This document shows, piece after piece, positions 1 through 6,837 of a stretch of DNA of 10,917 nucleotides; within the stretch, counting starts at the first letter, position 1; every line of letters begins with the position of its first letter. The position numbers and the translations under genes are program-made. The notes below the pieces were generated by a model. That model had not been told where the DNA came from and did no database searches. It saw only the letters and a program-made list of their open reading frames with translations. The stretch lies in the NCBI GenBank assembly GCA_017390125.1, contig JAFPCT010000107.1, forward strand, positions 1 through 10,917, in the 5' to 3' direction. Origin of the DNA: Treponema sp. (GTDB taxonomy: Bacteria > Spirochaetota > Spirochaetia > Treponematales > Treponemataceae).

Positions 1-1118
1 AGAAGCAGGAAGGAATCAAGGACGAAAAAGCTGCCCTGATTTCAGAATATTCCATCAAAGGCTACCAGCTTTTAAAACAGAATGAAATCAACGAAGCAAT
101 AAATTCTTTCAAGAATATTCTTGAAATGGATGAAAACAACAACTATGCACTGGTCGGCCTTGGGGATTCAGAACGCAAGCGAAACAATTTTACAATGGCG
201 ATAAACTACTACAATGAGTGCCTTAATTTCCATCCGGGAAACAATTACGCGCTTTTCGGTCTTGCAGACTGCTACAAGGCTTTGAACCAGTACCACAAGG
301 CAATAGATCTCTGGGAACAGTACCTTACCCACGACGACAGGAACATTACGGTTCTTACCAGAGTTGCCGACGCATACCGCAAGATTCATGACTTCAAGCG
401 CTCAAAGGACCTGTACCTTAGGGTACTCGATATTGAGCCTAACAATGCCTATGCCCTTATAGGACTGGGACACCTGTACTACGATTTCAAGGAATACAGG
501 GATGCATTGTACTACTGGACAAAGATGTATGATTCTAACAAGCATAACCTTGACATCAGAATCCATACGTCGATCGGAAACTGCCACAGAAAGCTCAGAA
601 CTTTTGACAAAGGAGTCACATTCTTTGAAAGCGCCCTCCGCATGGATCCGAAAAACTTCTATGCCCTCTTCGGACTTGCAGACTGCTACCGAGGCATGAA
701 CCAGCAGTACCGCTCAATCGAATACTGGAACAAGATTCTTGAGATAGATCCTCACAACAAGGTTATCCTTACCCGAATCGGAGACGCATACCGCAACACC
801 GGCGACTATGAGTCTGCCCGCGAATATTACAACAAGGCACTGGACATTGACTTTGACGTATACGCAGCCCTCGGACTTGCTCTGCTCTGCAAAGGCGAAG
901 GAAAATACGAAGAAGCTTCGGAAAAACTTGCAAAACTCATCAGCAACGATCCGAAAAACTACAGGCTTTACATCGATCTTTCGGACTGTTATGTGAAGCT
1001 CGGGGACAAGCAGAAGGCAATCCAGACACTGGAATCATTCCAGAGATTCGGAATTCGAAATGTTGCAATAAACGACATGCTTGAAAAGCTCAGGACAAAC
1101 AAACCTCTTTATGGCTGA
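1..1118 (+). CDS. TPR repeat protein, 5'-truncated by the window edge
   Basis: The reading frame is open from the first complete codon (base 3) to a TGA at 1116-1118. The ATG at 126 is therefore an internal Met, because TPR sequence continues upstream of it, and the true start lies outside the window. About ten consecutive tetratricopeptide repeats of 33-35 residues fill the whole visible part, each with the usual small/aromatic TPR pattern and a Pro or Asn near the inter-repeat turn (for example HPGNNY, EPNNAY, DPKNFY). Repeats alternate between two types, one beginning ALxGL and one beginning LTRxxDAYR or similar. I see no signal peptide, transmembrane segment or catalytic domain in the visible part. 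TPR arrays of this kind are protein-protein scaffolds; the partner cannot be read from the sequence. The protein ends PLYG, and rlmN follows after 9 nt, so the two are probably co-transcribed. TPR assignment is firm; role unknown. Confidence 0.9.
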   Translation, partial: KQEGIKDEKAALISEYSIKGYQLLKQNEINEAINSFKNILEMDENNNYALVGLGDSERKRNNFTMAINYYNECLNFHPGNNYALFGLADCYKALNQYHKAIDLWEQYLTHDDRNITVLTRVADAYRKIHDFKRSKDLYLRVLDIEPNNAYALIGLGHLYYDFKEYRDALYYWTKMYDSNKHNLDIRIHTSIGNCHRKLRTFDKGVTFFESALRMDPKNFYALFGLADCYRGMNQQYRSIEYWNKILEIDPHNKVILTRIGDAYRNTGDYESAREYYNKALDIDFDVYAALGLALLCKGEGKYEEASEKLAKLISNDPKNYRLYIDLSDCYVKLGDKQKAIQTLESFQRFGIRNVAINDMLEKLRTNKPLYG

Positions 1119-1127
1119 GTTTGAAAT

Positions 1128-2147
1128 ATGGAAAAGATTGCATTAGCGGGATTACTCCCGGAAGAAATTACAGAACAACTTGCAATTCCTCAGAAATTCC
1201 GCGGTACACAGATTTTCAAATGGATCGGAAGCGGCGCAAAAACCTTTGATGACATGACCAACCTGAGCCTTTCTTTCAGAGAAGAGCTCAAGGAAAAAGC
1301 CCTGCTCCGATCATCTGCCGTCTCCCAGGTTTTAATAGATCCTGACGGAACAATAAAACTTCAGATAACCCTTTCAGACGGAGGAGCCGTTGAGACTGTT
1401 CTCCTTACAGACAAGGAAGGCCGCAAGACTGCCTGCGTTTCATGTCAGGTCGGCTGCGGAATGAAATGCGCTTTCTGCCAGACAGGCCAGCTTGGACTTT
1501 CCAGAAACCTTACTCCCGGCGAAATTGTAGAGCAGTTCCTTTTTCTTGAGGAACAGTGCGGAACGTTAGACAACATAGTCTTTATGGGCATGGGCGAACC
1601 TATGCAGAACCTGGCCGGCATAAGAAAGGCTGTTTCCGTTCTTACCGACAAACAGGGACGCGCACTGAGCGCAAGAAGAATAACCCTCTCTACTTCCGGA
1701 GTAATAAAGGGTATTTATGATCTTGCGGACAACGGTCCCTTTATCCGGCTTGCAGTATCTTTAACCACAGCCGACGAGGAGCTCAGGGAGCAGATAATGC
1801 CAGTAAACAAGGGCAATCCCCTGCCTGAACTACGAAAAGCCATTGACTACTATGCAAAAAAAACAGGAAAACGAGTAACCCTTGAGGCAGCCCTTCTCAA
1901 AAATCGCAACACAGGCAGGGAAAGCGCGGAGCGCATGATACAATTTGCCTCTGGTCTGGATGTAAACATAAACCTGATTCCATGGAATCCTGTTCCAGGC
2001 CTTGACTTTGAGGAACCTTCTTCTGCGGAAGTAAAAAACTTTGTAACCATGATTGAAACTGCAGGCCTTAACGTAACTCTGCGTACCCGCCGTGGAAGGA
2101 AAATCGGCGGCGCCTGCGGACAGCTTGGAAAGTCTGTAGCAAAATAG
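1128..2147 (+). CDS. rlmN: RlmN, dual-specificity 23S rRNA (A2503) and tRNA (A37) C2-methyltransferase
   Basis: 339-residue radical-SAM methyltransferase that puts a methyl group on C2 of adenosine 2503 in 23S rRNA and, by family knowledge, A37 of some tRNAs. The [4Fe-4S]/SAM motif CGMKCAFC gives cluster ligands C110, C114 and C117. The SAM-binding GMGEP is at 154-158. The methyl-carrying cysteine is C330 in GGACGQL near the C-terminus, and C103 matches the second conserved cysteine just before the cluster motif. The base-side Glu of the VET motif is E89. RTRRGRKIGGACGQL and IPWNP are RlmN signatures and argue against Cfr. At 339 residues it is shorter than the E. coli enzyme but within the family range. 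The ATG at 1128 lies 9 nt after the TPR stop with only a weak GAG-type ribosome site, suggesting coupling to the upstream gene. A different promoter begins right after the stop, so the transcript unit probably ends here or reads through. Confidence 0.96.
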   Translation: MEKIALAGLLPEEITEQLAIPQKFRGTQIFKWIGSGAKTFDDMTNLSLSFREELKEKALLRSSAVSQVLIDPDGTIKLQITLSDGGAVETVLLTDKEGRKTACVSCQVGCGMKCAFCQTGQLGLSRNLTPGEIVEQFLFLEEQCGTLDNIVFMGMGEPMQNLAGIRKAVSVLTDKQGRALSARRITLSTSGVIKGIYDLADNGPFIRLAVSLTTADEELREQIMPVNKGNPLPELRKAIDYYAKKTGKRVTLEAALLKNRNTGRESAERMIQFASGLDVNINLIPWNPVPGLDFEEPSSAEVKNFVTMIETAGLNVTLRTRRGRKIGGACGQLGKSVAK

Positions 2148-2149
2148 AC

Positions 2150-2178
2150 TTGAATTCCCCTATTTTGTGCTTTATAAT
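2150..2178 (+). promoter_or_regulatory. Sigma-70-type promoter for the HMA protein and hydroxyacid dehydrogenase genes
   Basis: TTGAAT (2150-2155), a 17-nt spacer, then a perfect TATAAT (2173-2178). Predicted transcription start is near 2185, giving a leader of about 50 nt before the ATG at 2235. The -35 begins 3 nt after the rlmN stop. I see no hairpin terminator between rlmN and this promoter, so read-through from rlmN is possible as well. Confidence 0.75.
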
Positions 2179-2234
2179 CATAGAGAGGTTCGTTTGAAAA
2201 AAAACAGAGCCACATCAAGAATACGGAGCTTTAA

Positions 2235-2444
2235 ATGCAGAAGAAAATTTATGTAGCCGGAATGTTTGATCCTGACACAGCAGGAAAAGTTTCTGCGGCT
2301 GTAAAAGCTGTAGCTGGAGTAAGCAACGTTGATGCAAATCCTGATAAATCTCAGGTTCTTGTAGATTTTGACGAAGGAACTGCCGGAATCGAAGATGCAA
2401 TCAATGCGGCAATTTCCAGCGCCGGCGTTGACGTTCTTGGCTGA
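2235..2444 (+). CDS. Small HMA-fold (heavy-metal-associated-like) protein lacking the CxxC motif
   Basis: 69 residues matching the ferredoxin-like HMA/CopZ pattern: an N-terminal strand (KIYVAGM), a helix (DTAGKVSAAVKAV), a GVSNVDANPDKSQVLVDF hairpin, a second helix (GIEDAINAAISSAG) and a last strand ending DVLG. In classical members the first loop reads GMTCxxC and binds Cu(I) or Zn through two cysteines. Here it reads GMFDPDT, with D12 and T15 at the cysteine positions, and the whole protein has no cysteine. It is therefore unlikely to be an ordinary copper chaperone; the fold may bind another ligand or protein. The start is supported by GGAG at 2225-2228, 6 nt before the ATG. It is the first gene after a strong promoter, and the next gene starts 1 nt after its stop. 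Fold assignment is good; function unknown. Confidence 0.8.
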   Translation: MQKKIYVAGMFDPDTAGKVSAAVKAVAGVSNVDANPDKSQVLVDFDEGTAGIEDAINAAISSAGVDVLG

Positions 2445-2445
2445 T

Positions 2446-3387
2446 ATGAAACTTACTATACTTGACGGCATGGCCTTGAACCCAGGCGATTTGTCATGGA
2501 AATGCTTTTCTGAGTTTGCAGAACTTTCTGTTTACGATACAACTCCTCAGGAAGAAGTTATTGCCCGCATCGGGGATTCCGATGCGGTTCTTCTCAATAA
2601 AATCATCATAAATGAAGAAATCCTTTCTGCCTGCAAAAACCTTAAATACATTGGTGTAATGGCAACCGGTTACAATGTAATCGACGTAAAGGCCGTAAAA
2701 AAAGCTGGCGTTACAGTCTGCAATATTCCGGCTTATTCGACAGATGCTGTTTCCCAGCATGTTTTTGCCCTTCTCTTAAATTTTTCAAATCTTGCGGTCC
2801 TGCACAATGAATCAGTTCAAAAAGGCGACTGGATGAAAGCCCCTGTTTTCTGTTACTGGAAAAAACCGCTTTTTGAGCTTGCAGGCAAAACCCTTGGAAT
2901 TCTAGGCTACGGAAACATCGGTAAAAAAGTGGAGAAAATAGCAGAAGCATTCGGTATGAAAGTGCTTGTAACACCTCACCGCCCTAACGGAAATGCAAAC
3001 TGCGTCAGCCAGGAAGAACTCTTTGCTAAATCAGACGTAATAAGCCTTCATGTGCCTCTGACAAAGGAAACTGAAAAAATAATTGACAGCAGAAACATTG
3101 CGCTGATGAAGGACGGGGTTTACATAATAAACACAGCCCGGGGAGGGCTCATTGACGAAGAGGCAATGAGACAGGCTTTGGAAAGCGGAAAAGTTGCGGG
3201 CTTTGCAGCTGATGTCATCAGCGAAGAACCTATGAAACCGGGCAATCCGCTTCTGGGGGCAAAAAACTGCGTGCTCACCCCTCACCTTGCATGGGCACCG
3301 CTTGAAACGCGAAAAAGATGCCTTGACATAGGCCTTGAAAATTTCAAAGGTTGGTTAAACGGTAGAATTCAGAATTCAATATATTAG
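2446..3387 (+). CDS. D-isomer-specific 2-hydroxyacid dehydrogenase (hydroxypyruvate/glyoxylate reductase-like)
   Basis: Using the ATG at 2446 gives 313 residues starting MKLTILDG, the normal family N-terminus. The frame is open further left to an ATG at 2368, but that part overlaps the HMA gene and adds 26 residues with no family resemblance. Order of parts: catalytic half 1-100, Rossmann NAD(P) domain about 100-285, and return to the catalytic domain. The nucleotide motif GYGNIG is at 154-159. The catalytic triad is R232 (in NTARGG), E261 (in SEEP) and H280 (in LTPHLAW). The enzyme reversibly reduces 2-oxoacids to D-2-hydroxyacids in the cytoplasm; the sequence most resembles the glycerate/hydroxypyruvate group, but the substrate is not proven. 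The end of the second Rossmann strand reads VLVTPHR and lacks the Asp that usually selects NAD, so NADP use is possible. No own strong ribosome site is seen, so translation is probably coupled to the HMA gene. Confidence 0.9.
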   Translation: MKLTILDGMALNPGDLSWKCFSEFAELSVYDTTPQEEVIARIGDSDAVLLNKIIINEEILSACKNLKYIGVMATGYNVIDVKAVKKAGVTVCNIPAYSTDAVSQHVFALLLNFSNLAVLHNESVQKGDWMKAPVFCYWKKPLFELAGKTLGILGYGNIGKKVEKIAEAFGMKVLVTPHRPNGNANCVSQEELFAKSDVISLHVPLTKETEKIIDSRNIALMKDGVYIINTARGGLIDEEAMRQALESGKVAGFAADVISEEPMKPGNPLLGAKNCVLTPHLAWAPLETRKRCLDIGLENFKGWLNGRIQNSIY

Positions 3388-3412
3388 TGTCCTTGCACAC
3401 CAATATTGAATT
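3373..3412. repeat. Inverted repeat overlapping the leuC promoter (candidate operator)
   Basis: Perfect 10-bp arms AATTCAATAT (3373-3382) and ATATTGAATT (3403-3412) flank a 20-nt centre that itself contains GTGT (3387-3390) and ACAC (3397-3400). An alternative register pairs 3382-3390 with 3397-3405 with one mismatch. The left arm covers the last codons of the hydroxyacid dehydrogenase gene. The centre covers the -35 hexamer of the leuC promoter and the right arm fills most of its spacer. No T-run follows, so it is a poor terminator. Its position makes a repressor or activator site the best reading, but the binding protein cannot be named. Confidence 0.55.
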
Positions 3413-3421
3413 AATTATAAT
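3393..3421 (+). promoter_or_regulatory. Sigma-70-type promoter for leuC-leuD
   Basis: TTGCAC (3393-3398), a 17-nt spacer and a perfect TATAAT (3416-3421). The predicted start near 3428 leaves a leader of only about 33 nt. That is too short for a T-box riboswitch or a leucine leader-peptide attenuator. Control is therefore more likely through the inverted repeat lying over the -35 and spacer. Confidence 0.7.
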
Positions 3422-3460
3422 GGAAAAGATTATTTTAGAGATTAGGAGAACAATCCAACT

Positions 3461-4744
3461 ATGGGAAAAACTATTGCTCAAAAGATTTTTGAAAAACATC
3501 TTGTTGACACACCGTTTCCAAATACCTATGTATTAAAACTTGACCGCGTATTCTGTCATGAAATCACAACACCAATCGCAATCAACGATCTTGTTGAAAG
3601 AGGAATGGACAGAGTTTTCGATAATACTAAAATCAAAGCTGTAATTGACCACGTTACACCTGCAAAAGATTCAAAAACAGCTGAGCAGGGAAAAATTCTC
3701 AGGGACTGGTCAAAAAGACAGGGAATAAAAGACTTTTTTGATATCGGATGCAACGGCGTATGTCATGCAATCTTCCCGGAAAAAGGATATGTTCGCCCAG
3801 GTTTTACTGTAATCATGGGTGACAGCCACACATGTACACACGGAGCATTCGGTGCGTTCGCAGCCGGAGTAGGAACAACAGACCTTGAGGTAGGAATTCT
3901 GAAGGGAGTATGTTCATTCCGTGAGCCAAAATCGATCAAATTCGTTCTCAACGGAACACTTAAACCTGGTGTATTCGCAAAAGACGTAATCCTTTACCTT
4001 ATCAGCAAGATCGGCGTAAACGGAGCTACAAACTGTGTTGTAGAATTCACAGGTCCGATTATCGACAATTTTGATATGGAAAGCCGCATGACACTCTGCA
4101 ACATGGCAATCGAAGCCGGCGGAACAAGCGGAATCTGCTACCCGGATGCAAAAACAGTTGATTACCTCTGGGAATTCATCAAAGATGAATACAAGACAAA
4201 AGAAGAGGCCATTGAAGATTACAAACAGTGGCGCTCTGACGATGACGCAAAGTACGAAAAAGTATATACATATGACCTTTCTGACCTTGAGCCTGTATGT
4301 ACAGTCGGCTACAAACCGGATCAGGTAAAGAAGATTTCTGAAATGACAGGAACAAAGGTAAACCAGATTTACATCGGTTCATGTACAAACGGAAGAATAA
4401 GCGATCTGCGCATTGCCGCTCAGGTGCTTAAGGGTCATAAACTTGCAGAAGGCGTACGAGGAATAGTAAGCCCTGCTACACCAAAAATTTACAAGATGGC
4501 TGTAGAAGAAGGACTTATCAGTATTTTCCTTGACGCAGGATTCTGTGTTACAAACCCAACTTGCGGTGCATGTCTTGGAATGAGTAACGGCGTACTTGCA
4601 AACGGCGAAGTATGTGCTTCTACCACAAACCGAAACTTCAATGGACGTATGGGAAAAGGCGGTATGGTTCACTTGATGAGTCCTGCAACAGCTGCTGCAA
4701 CAGCTATAACAGGAACAATCACAAACTCTCCGCTCTATAAATAA
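3461..4744 (+). CDS. leuC: 3-isopropylmalate dehydratase large subunit (LeuC/HacA type)
   Basis: 427-residue large subunit of an aconitase-superfamily hydro-lyase. With LeuD it interconverts 2- and 3-isopropylmalate in leucine synthesis. The [4Fe-4S] ligands are C308 (IGSCTNGR, 306-313), C368 and C371 (PTCGACLGM). GDSHTCTHGAFGAF (120-133) and TTNRNFNGRMG (388-398) are further family signatures. Length and sequence fit the shorter archaeal/HacA-like LeuC branch with a separate small subunit rather than the roughly 465-residue E. coli type. Members of this branch can also act on citramalate, homocitrate or dimethylmalate, so the exact substrate is not fixed; no leuA, leuB or cimA lies in the window to settle it. 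The ATG at 3461 has AGGAG at 3444-3448, a somewhat long 12-nt spacing. leuD follows after 37 nt in the same unit. Confidence 0.93.
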   Translation: MGKTIAQKIFEKHLVDTPFPNTYVLKLDRVFCHEITTPIAINDLVERGMDRVFDNTKIKAVIDHVTPAKDSKTAEQGKILRDWSKRQGIKDFFDIGCNGVCHAIFPEKGYVRPGFTVIMGDSHTCTHGAFGAFAAGVGTTDLEVGILKGVCSFREPKSIKFVLNGTLKPGVFAKDVILYLISKIGVNGATNCVVEFTGPIIDNFDMESRMTLCNMAIEAGGTSGICYPDAKTVDYLWEFIKDEYKTKEEAIEDYKQWRSDDDAKYEKVYTYDLSDLEPVCTVGYKPDQVKKISEMTGTKVNQIYIGSCTNGRISDLRIAAQVLKGHKLAEGVRGIVSPATPKIYKMAVEEGLISIFLDAGFCVTNPTCGACLGMSNGVLANGEVCASTTNRNFNGRMGKGGMVHLMSPATAAATAITGTITNSPLYK

Positions 4745-4781
4745 GGAAGCAATACAGAGCTTCTCTCAGGAGGAATTAAAA

Positions 4782-5315
4782 ATGAAACAATTTGGCGGCA
4801 ACGTATTATTTCTTGATCGCTCAGACATCAATACTGATGAAATCATTCCTGCGAAATATCTTACAGAAATTTCAAAGCAGGCATTGAAACCGTATCTGCT
4901 GGAAGACCTTAAGCTTGACGGATTTAACCCGAAAACAGATGTAGCAGGCAAAAAGGTAATCATTACCCGCGAAAATTTCGGCTGCGGCTCAAGCCGTGAG
5001 CATGCTCCATGGGCTCTTGAAGTAAATGGAATTTATGTTGTTGTTGCAACAAACTTTGCGCGCATTTTCCGACAGAACATGTACAACTGCGGCATGATGG
5101 CAATTGAAATGGACAAAAAGTCTATCGAAGACATGTTCCGCACTTTTGCAGACAAAGACACAGAATGCAAGGTTGTATTCAATGATGACGGAACTGCAAA
5201 AGTAAAACTCATTGCAGGAAGCCTCTCAAAGAGCTATCCTTTCAAACTTGATGACTTTGAAAAAGCTCTTGTTGAGAAAGACGGCTGGATTGGTTTTGCA
5301 GACAGCAAATACTAA
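4782..5315 (+). CDS. leuD: 3-isopropylmalate dehydratase small subunit (LeuD/HacB type)
   Basis: 177-residue small (swivelling) subunit that completes the active site with LeuC. The hallmark FGCGSSREHAPWAL is at 66-79 and NFARIFRQN at 91-99. The substrate-recognition loop near the N-terminus reads IIPAKYLTE (21-29). In studied archaeal relatives this loop is YLRT or YLVY in enzymes of known specificity, so YLTE does not assign the substrate directly. The length (about 160-180 residues) is the short archaeal/HacB form, matching the LeuC type upstream. A perfect AGGAGG (4768-4773) sits 8 nt before the ATG, the strongest ribosome site in the window. The gene ends just before a strong hairpin terminator, closing the leuCD unit. 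Confidence 0.92.
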   Translation: MKQFGGNVLFLDRSDINTDEIIPAKYLTEISKQALKPYLLEDLKLDGFNPKTDVAGKKVIITRENFGCGSSREHAPWALEVNGIYVVVATNFARIFRQNMYNCGMMAIEMDKKSIEDMFRTFADKDTECKVVFNDDGTAKVKLIAGSLSKSYPFKLDDFEKALVEKDGWIGFADSKY

Positions 5316-5336
5316 GAGTCAAATCTGTCTATAAAA

Positions 5337-5380
5337 AAATCCTGAAGGCGAACCTAATCGCTTTCAGGATTTATTATTTT
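5337..5380. terminator. Bidirectional Rho-independent terminator between convergent leuD and cmk-like genes
   Basis: A 14-bp stem pairs 5337-5350 with 5359-5372 (one G-U wobble) around the 8-nt loop AACCTAAT. On the + strand the stem is followed by TTATTATTTT (5371-5380), ending leuCD. On the - strand it is followed by a run of seven T (5339-5333 read in reverse), ending the murC-yicC-cmk unit about 30 nt after its last stop codon. One hairpin therefore serves both convergent transcripts. Confidence 0.9.
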
Positions 5381-5402
5381 AACGGCCTTGCAGGCTCAGT
5401 AA

Positions 5403-5948
5403 TCACTCAGATATCAGTTTTCTTTTTTTAAGCTCTTCGATTATAAGACCGACAATCTGCTCAGGATTATAATCGGCAGTATCAATGATCATGTCACAAA
5501 AATCGTACTTATTGTTGTCAATCTGATAAAGCTTCAAATAACGGCGGGAATCCTCGCTGTCACGCATTGCAGTAAAATTTTTGATTTCCTGCAGATCTCC
5601 CCCTTCCCTGTTCAGTATGCGTTTTGCACGGGTGTCATCGCTTGCAAAAAGATAAACCTTAAGGTCAGCTTCTTTAAGCATCCATACGGCAAGGCGGCTT
5701 CCTAAAACACAAGGCTCAGCCTTGGCCAGTTCAACCTGATGATTATCAACAAAAATGTCGTAGGAATCATCTGTCTTAGCATTTTCAATAACCTGGGCAA
5801 GCGTAAGATTTTTTTCAGCAGCAAGCTGACGGAAAGTATAATTAATGAGCTTTACGCCAAGTTTTTCAGAAAGAAGCGTACTTACAGTTGTATTTCCGCA
5901 TCCGGATTTTCCGCTTATGGCAACCCTTACATCTTTGTTTAGTTTCAT
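5403..5948 (-). CDS. Cytidylate kinase-like protein (archaeal-type CMP kinase family)
   Basis: 181-residue P-loop nucleoside monophosphate kinase resembling the archaeal CmkB branch, which transfers phosphate from ATP to (d)CMP. The P-loop is SGKSGCGNTTV (12-22). The CMP-side motif GSRLAVWML is at 83-91, the Arg-rich lid has R108 and R110, and RDSEDSRRYLKLYQID (129-144) is the signature of the archaeal type. The invariant Walker A Lys is replaced by N19, so kinase activity is uncertain. The start ATG at 5948 has GAGG (5958-5955) 6 nt upstream. It is the last gene of the murC-yicC-cmk unit, 18 nt after yicC, and is followed by the shared terminator. Family membership is good; whether this is the cell's real CMP kinase or a regulatory relative is open. 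Confidence 0.78.
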   Translation of the reverse strand: MKLNKDVRVAISGKSGCGNTTVSTLLSEKLGVKLINYTFRQLAAEKNLTLAQVIENAKTDDSYDIFVDNHQVELAKAEPCVLGSRLAVWMLKEADLKVYLFASDDTRAKRILNREGGDLQEIKNFTAMRDSEDSRRYLKLYQIDNNKYDFCDMIIDTADYNPEQIVGLIIEELKKRKLISE

Positions 5949-5966
5949 ATTTTACCTCGCTTATAT

Positions 5967-6836
5967 TTACTCTACATTCTTGCTCTGCTCGCGGATATTT
6001 TCAAGCGCATCTTTGGCTTTTACGACCATTGCCCCTACTTCTGCAAACTGATTCTTGCTTCCAATTGTATTTATCTCACGATTAGCTTCCTGGCATATAA
6101 AATCAAGTTTCTTTCCAGGAACAGGATTATTCATTATTTCCTCGCGCATAGCTTTTAAATGGCTGTGAAGGCGTACAATTTCTTCATTGATTGTGTATTT
6201 TACAAGAAGGGCCGCGGTTTCAGTCATAATGCGGTTTTCATCAGCAGAATCTCCCAAAAGCTCATTGAACTTTCTGGTAATGTTCTCCTTGAAATTTTCT
6301 TCCATCTTAGGCTGCCATTCCTTAAAGAAAGCCGCACATTCATCAAGGACAGAAAGCTTCTCAAGAAGATCAGCCTTCAAGTTTTCGCCTTCTCTCTGAC
6401 GATCTGCCGCAAGAGTTTCAAGAGCGGCTGTTAGCACAGGAAGAATCATAGCACGGTATTTCTCAACGTCATAAGTTTTATTAACATTAAGAACGCCAGG
6501 CTGACTTATGATAAGGCTGAGAGGAATCTGATCTGCAGAATAGCCGCAGACCTGAGCAACCTGCATTATTGCCTTCTGATAGGATTTTGCTGCATTTGCA
6601 TCTGCAGTAACCTCGGTATCAGATTCAAGTTCCTTAACCCTTACAAAAACATCAACCTTTCCACGAACAACCTTCTGAGAAACGAGAGAACGAAAAGATG
6701 ATTCAAGGGGATTAAGATATGAAGGGAGATTAACCGTAAGATCCAGAAAACGGGAATTTACGGATTTCACCTCAACAGAAACCACTGCATTTTCAAATGA
6801 TTCTTCTTTGTAGGCATAGCCTGTCATGCTTGTCAT
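5967..6836 (-). CDS. yicC: YicC/YloC family endoribonuclease
   Basis: 289 residues, the usual family length. The N-terminus MTSMTGY is the family hallmark, followed by SVNSRFLDL (25-33) and REGENLKADL (148-157) of the YicC-like N-terminal domain. The C-terminal DUF1732 part carries VRLHSHL (221-227), GKKLDFICQEANREIN (241-256) and the terminal IREQSKNVE. E. coli YicC has been described as an endoribonuclease that affects small-RNA turnover; that role is carried over by family. The start ATG at 6836 is 1 nt after the murC stop, with AGGAA inside the murC tail as ribosome site, so the two are translationally coupled. The second Met (6827) is less likely because family members keep two or three residues before SMTG. 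No odd residues seen. Confidence 0.92.
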   Translation of the reverse strand: MTSMTGYAYKEESFENAVVSVEVKSVNSRFLDLTVNLPSYLNPLESSFRSLVSQKVVRGKVDVFVRVKELESDTEVTADANAAKSYQKAIMQVAQVCGYSADQIPLSLIISQPGVLNVNKTYDVEKYRAMILPVLTAALETLAADRQREGENLKADLLEKLSVLDECAAFFKEWQPKMEENFKENITRKFNELLGDSADENRIMTETAALLVKYTINEEIVRLHSHLKAMREEIMNNPVPGKKLDFICQEANREINTIGSKNQFAEVGAMVVKAKDALENIREQSKNVE

Positions 6837-6837
6837 A

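Noticed and set aside
2194..2256. A 20-codon TTG-start frame with AGAGAGG upstream in the HMA leader, coding an Arg/Lys-rich peptide
   Set aside because: TTG start, overlaps the well-supported HMA start out of frame, and no sign of an attenuator; the purine-rich stretch can arise by chance.
2368..2445. N-terminal extension of the hydroxyacid dehydrogenase from ATG 2368
   Set aside because: It overlaps the HMA gene, and the family N-terminus begins at MKLTILDG (2446).
3373..3412. Reading the leuC inverted repeat as the terminator of the HMA-dehydrogenase unit
   Set aside because: The stem is A/T-rich, has an interrupted centre and no following T-run; the promoter overlap makes an operator more likely.
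5466..5475. TATAAT-like sequence inside the cmk-like gene
   Set aside because: No -35 at suitable spacing and no gene downstream on that strand; A/T-rich coding sequence explains it.
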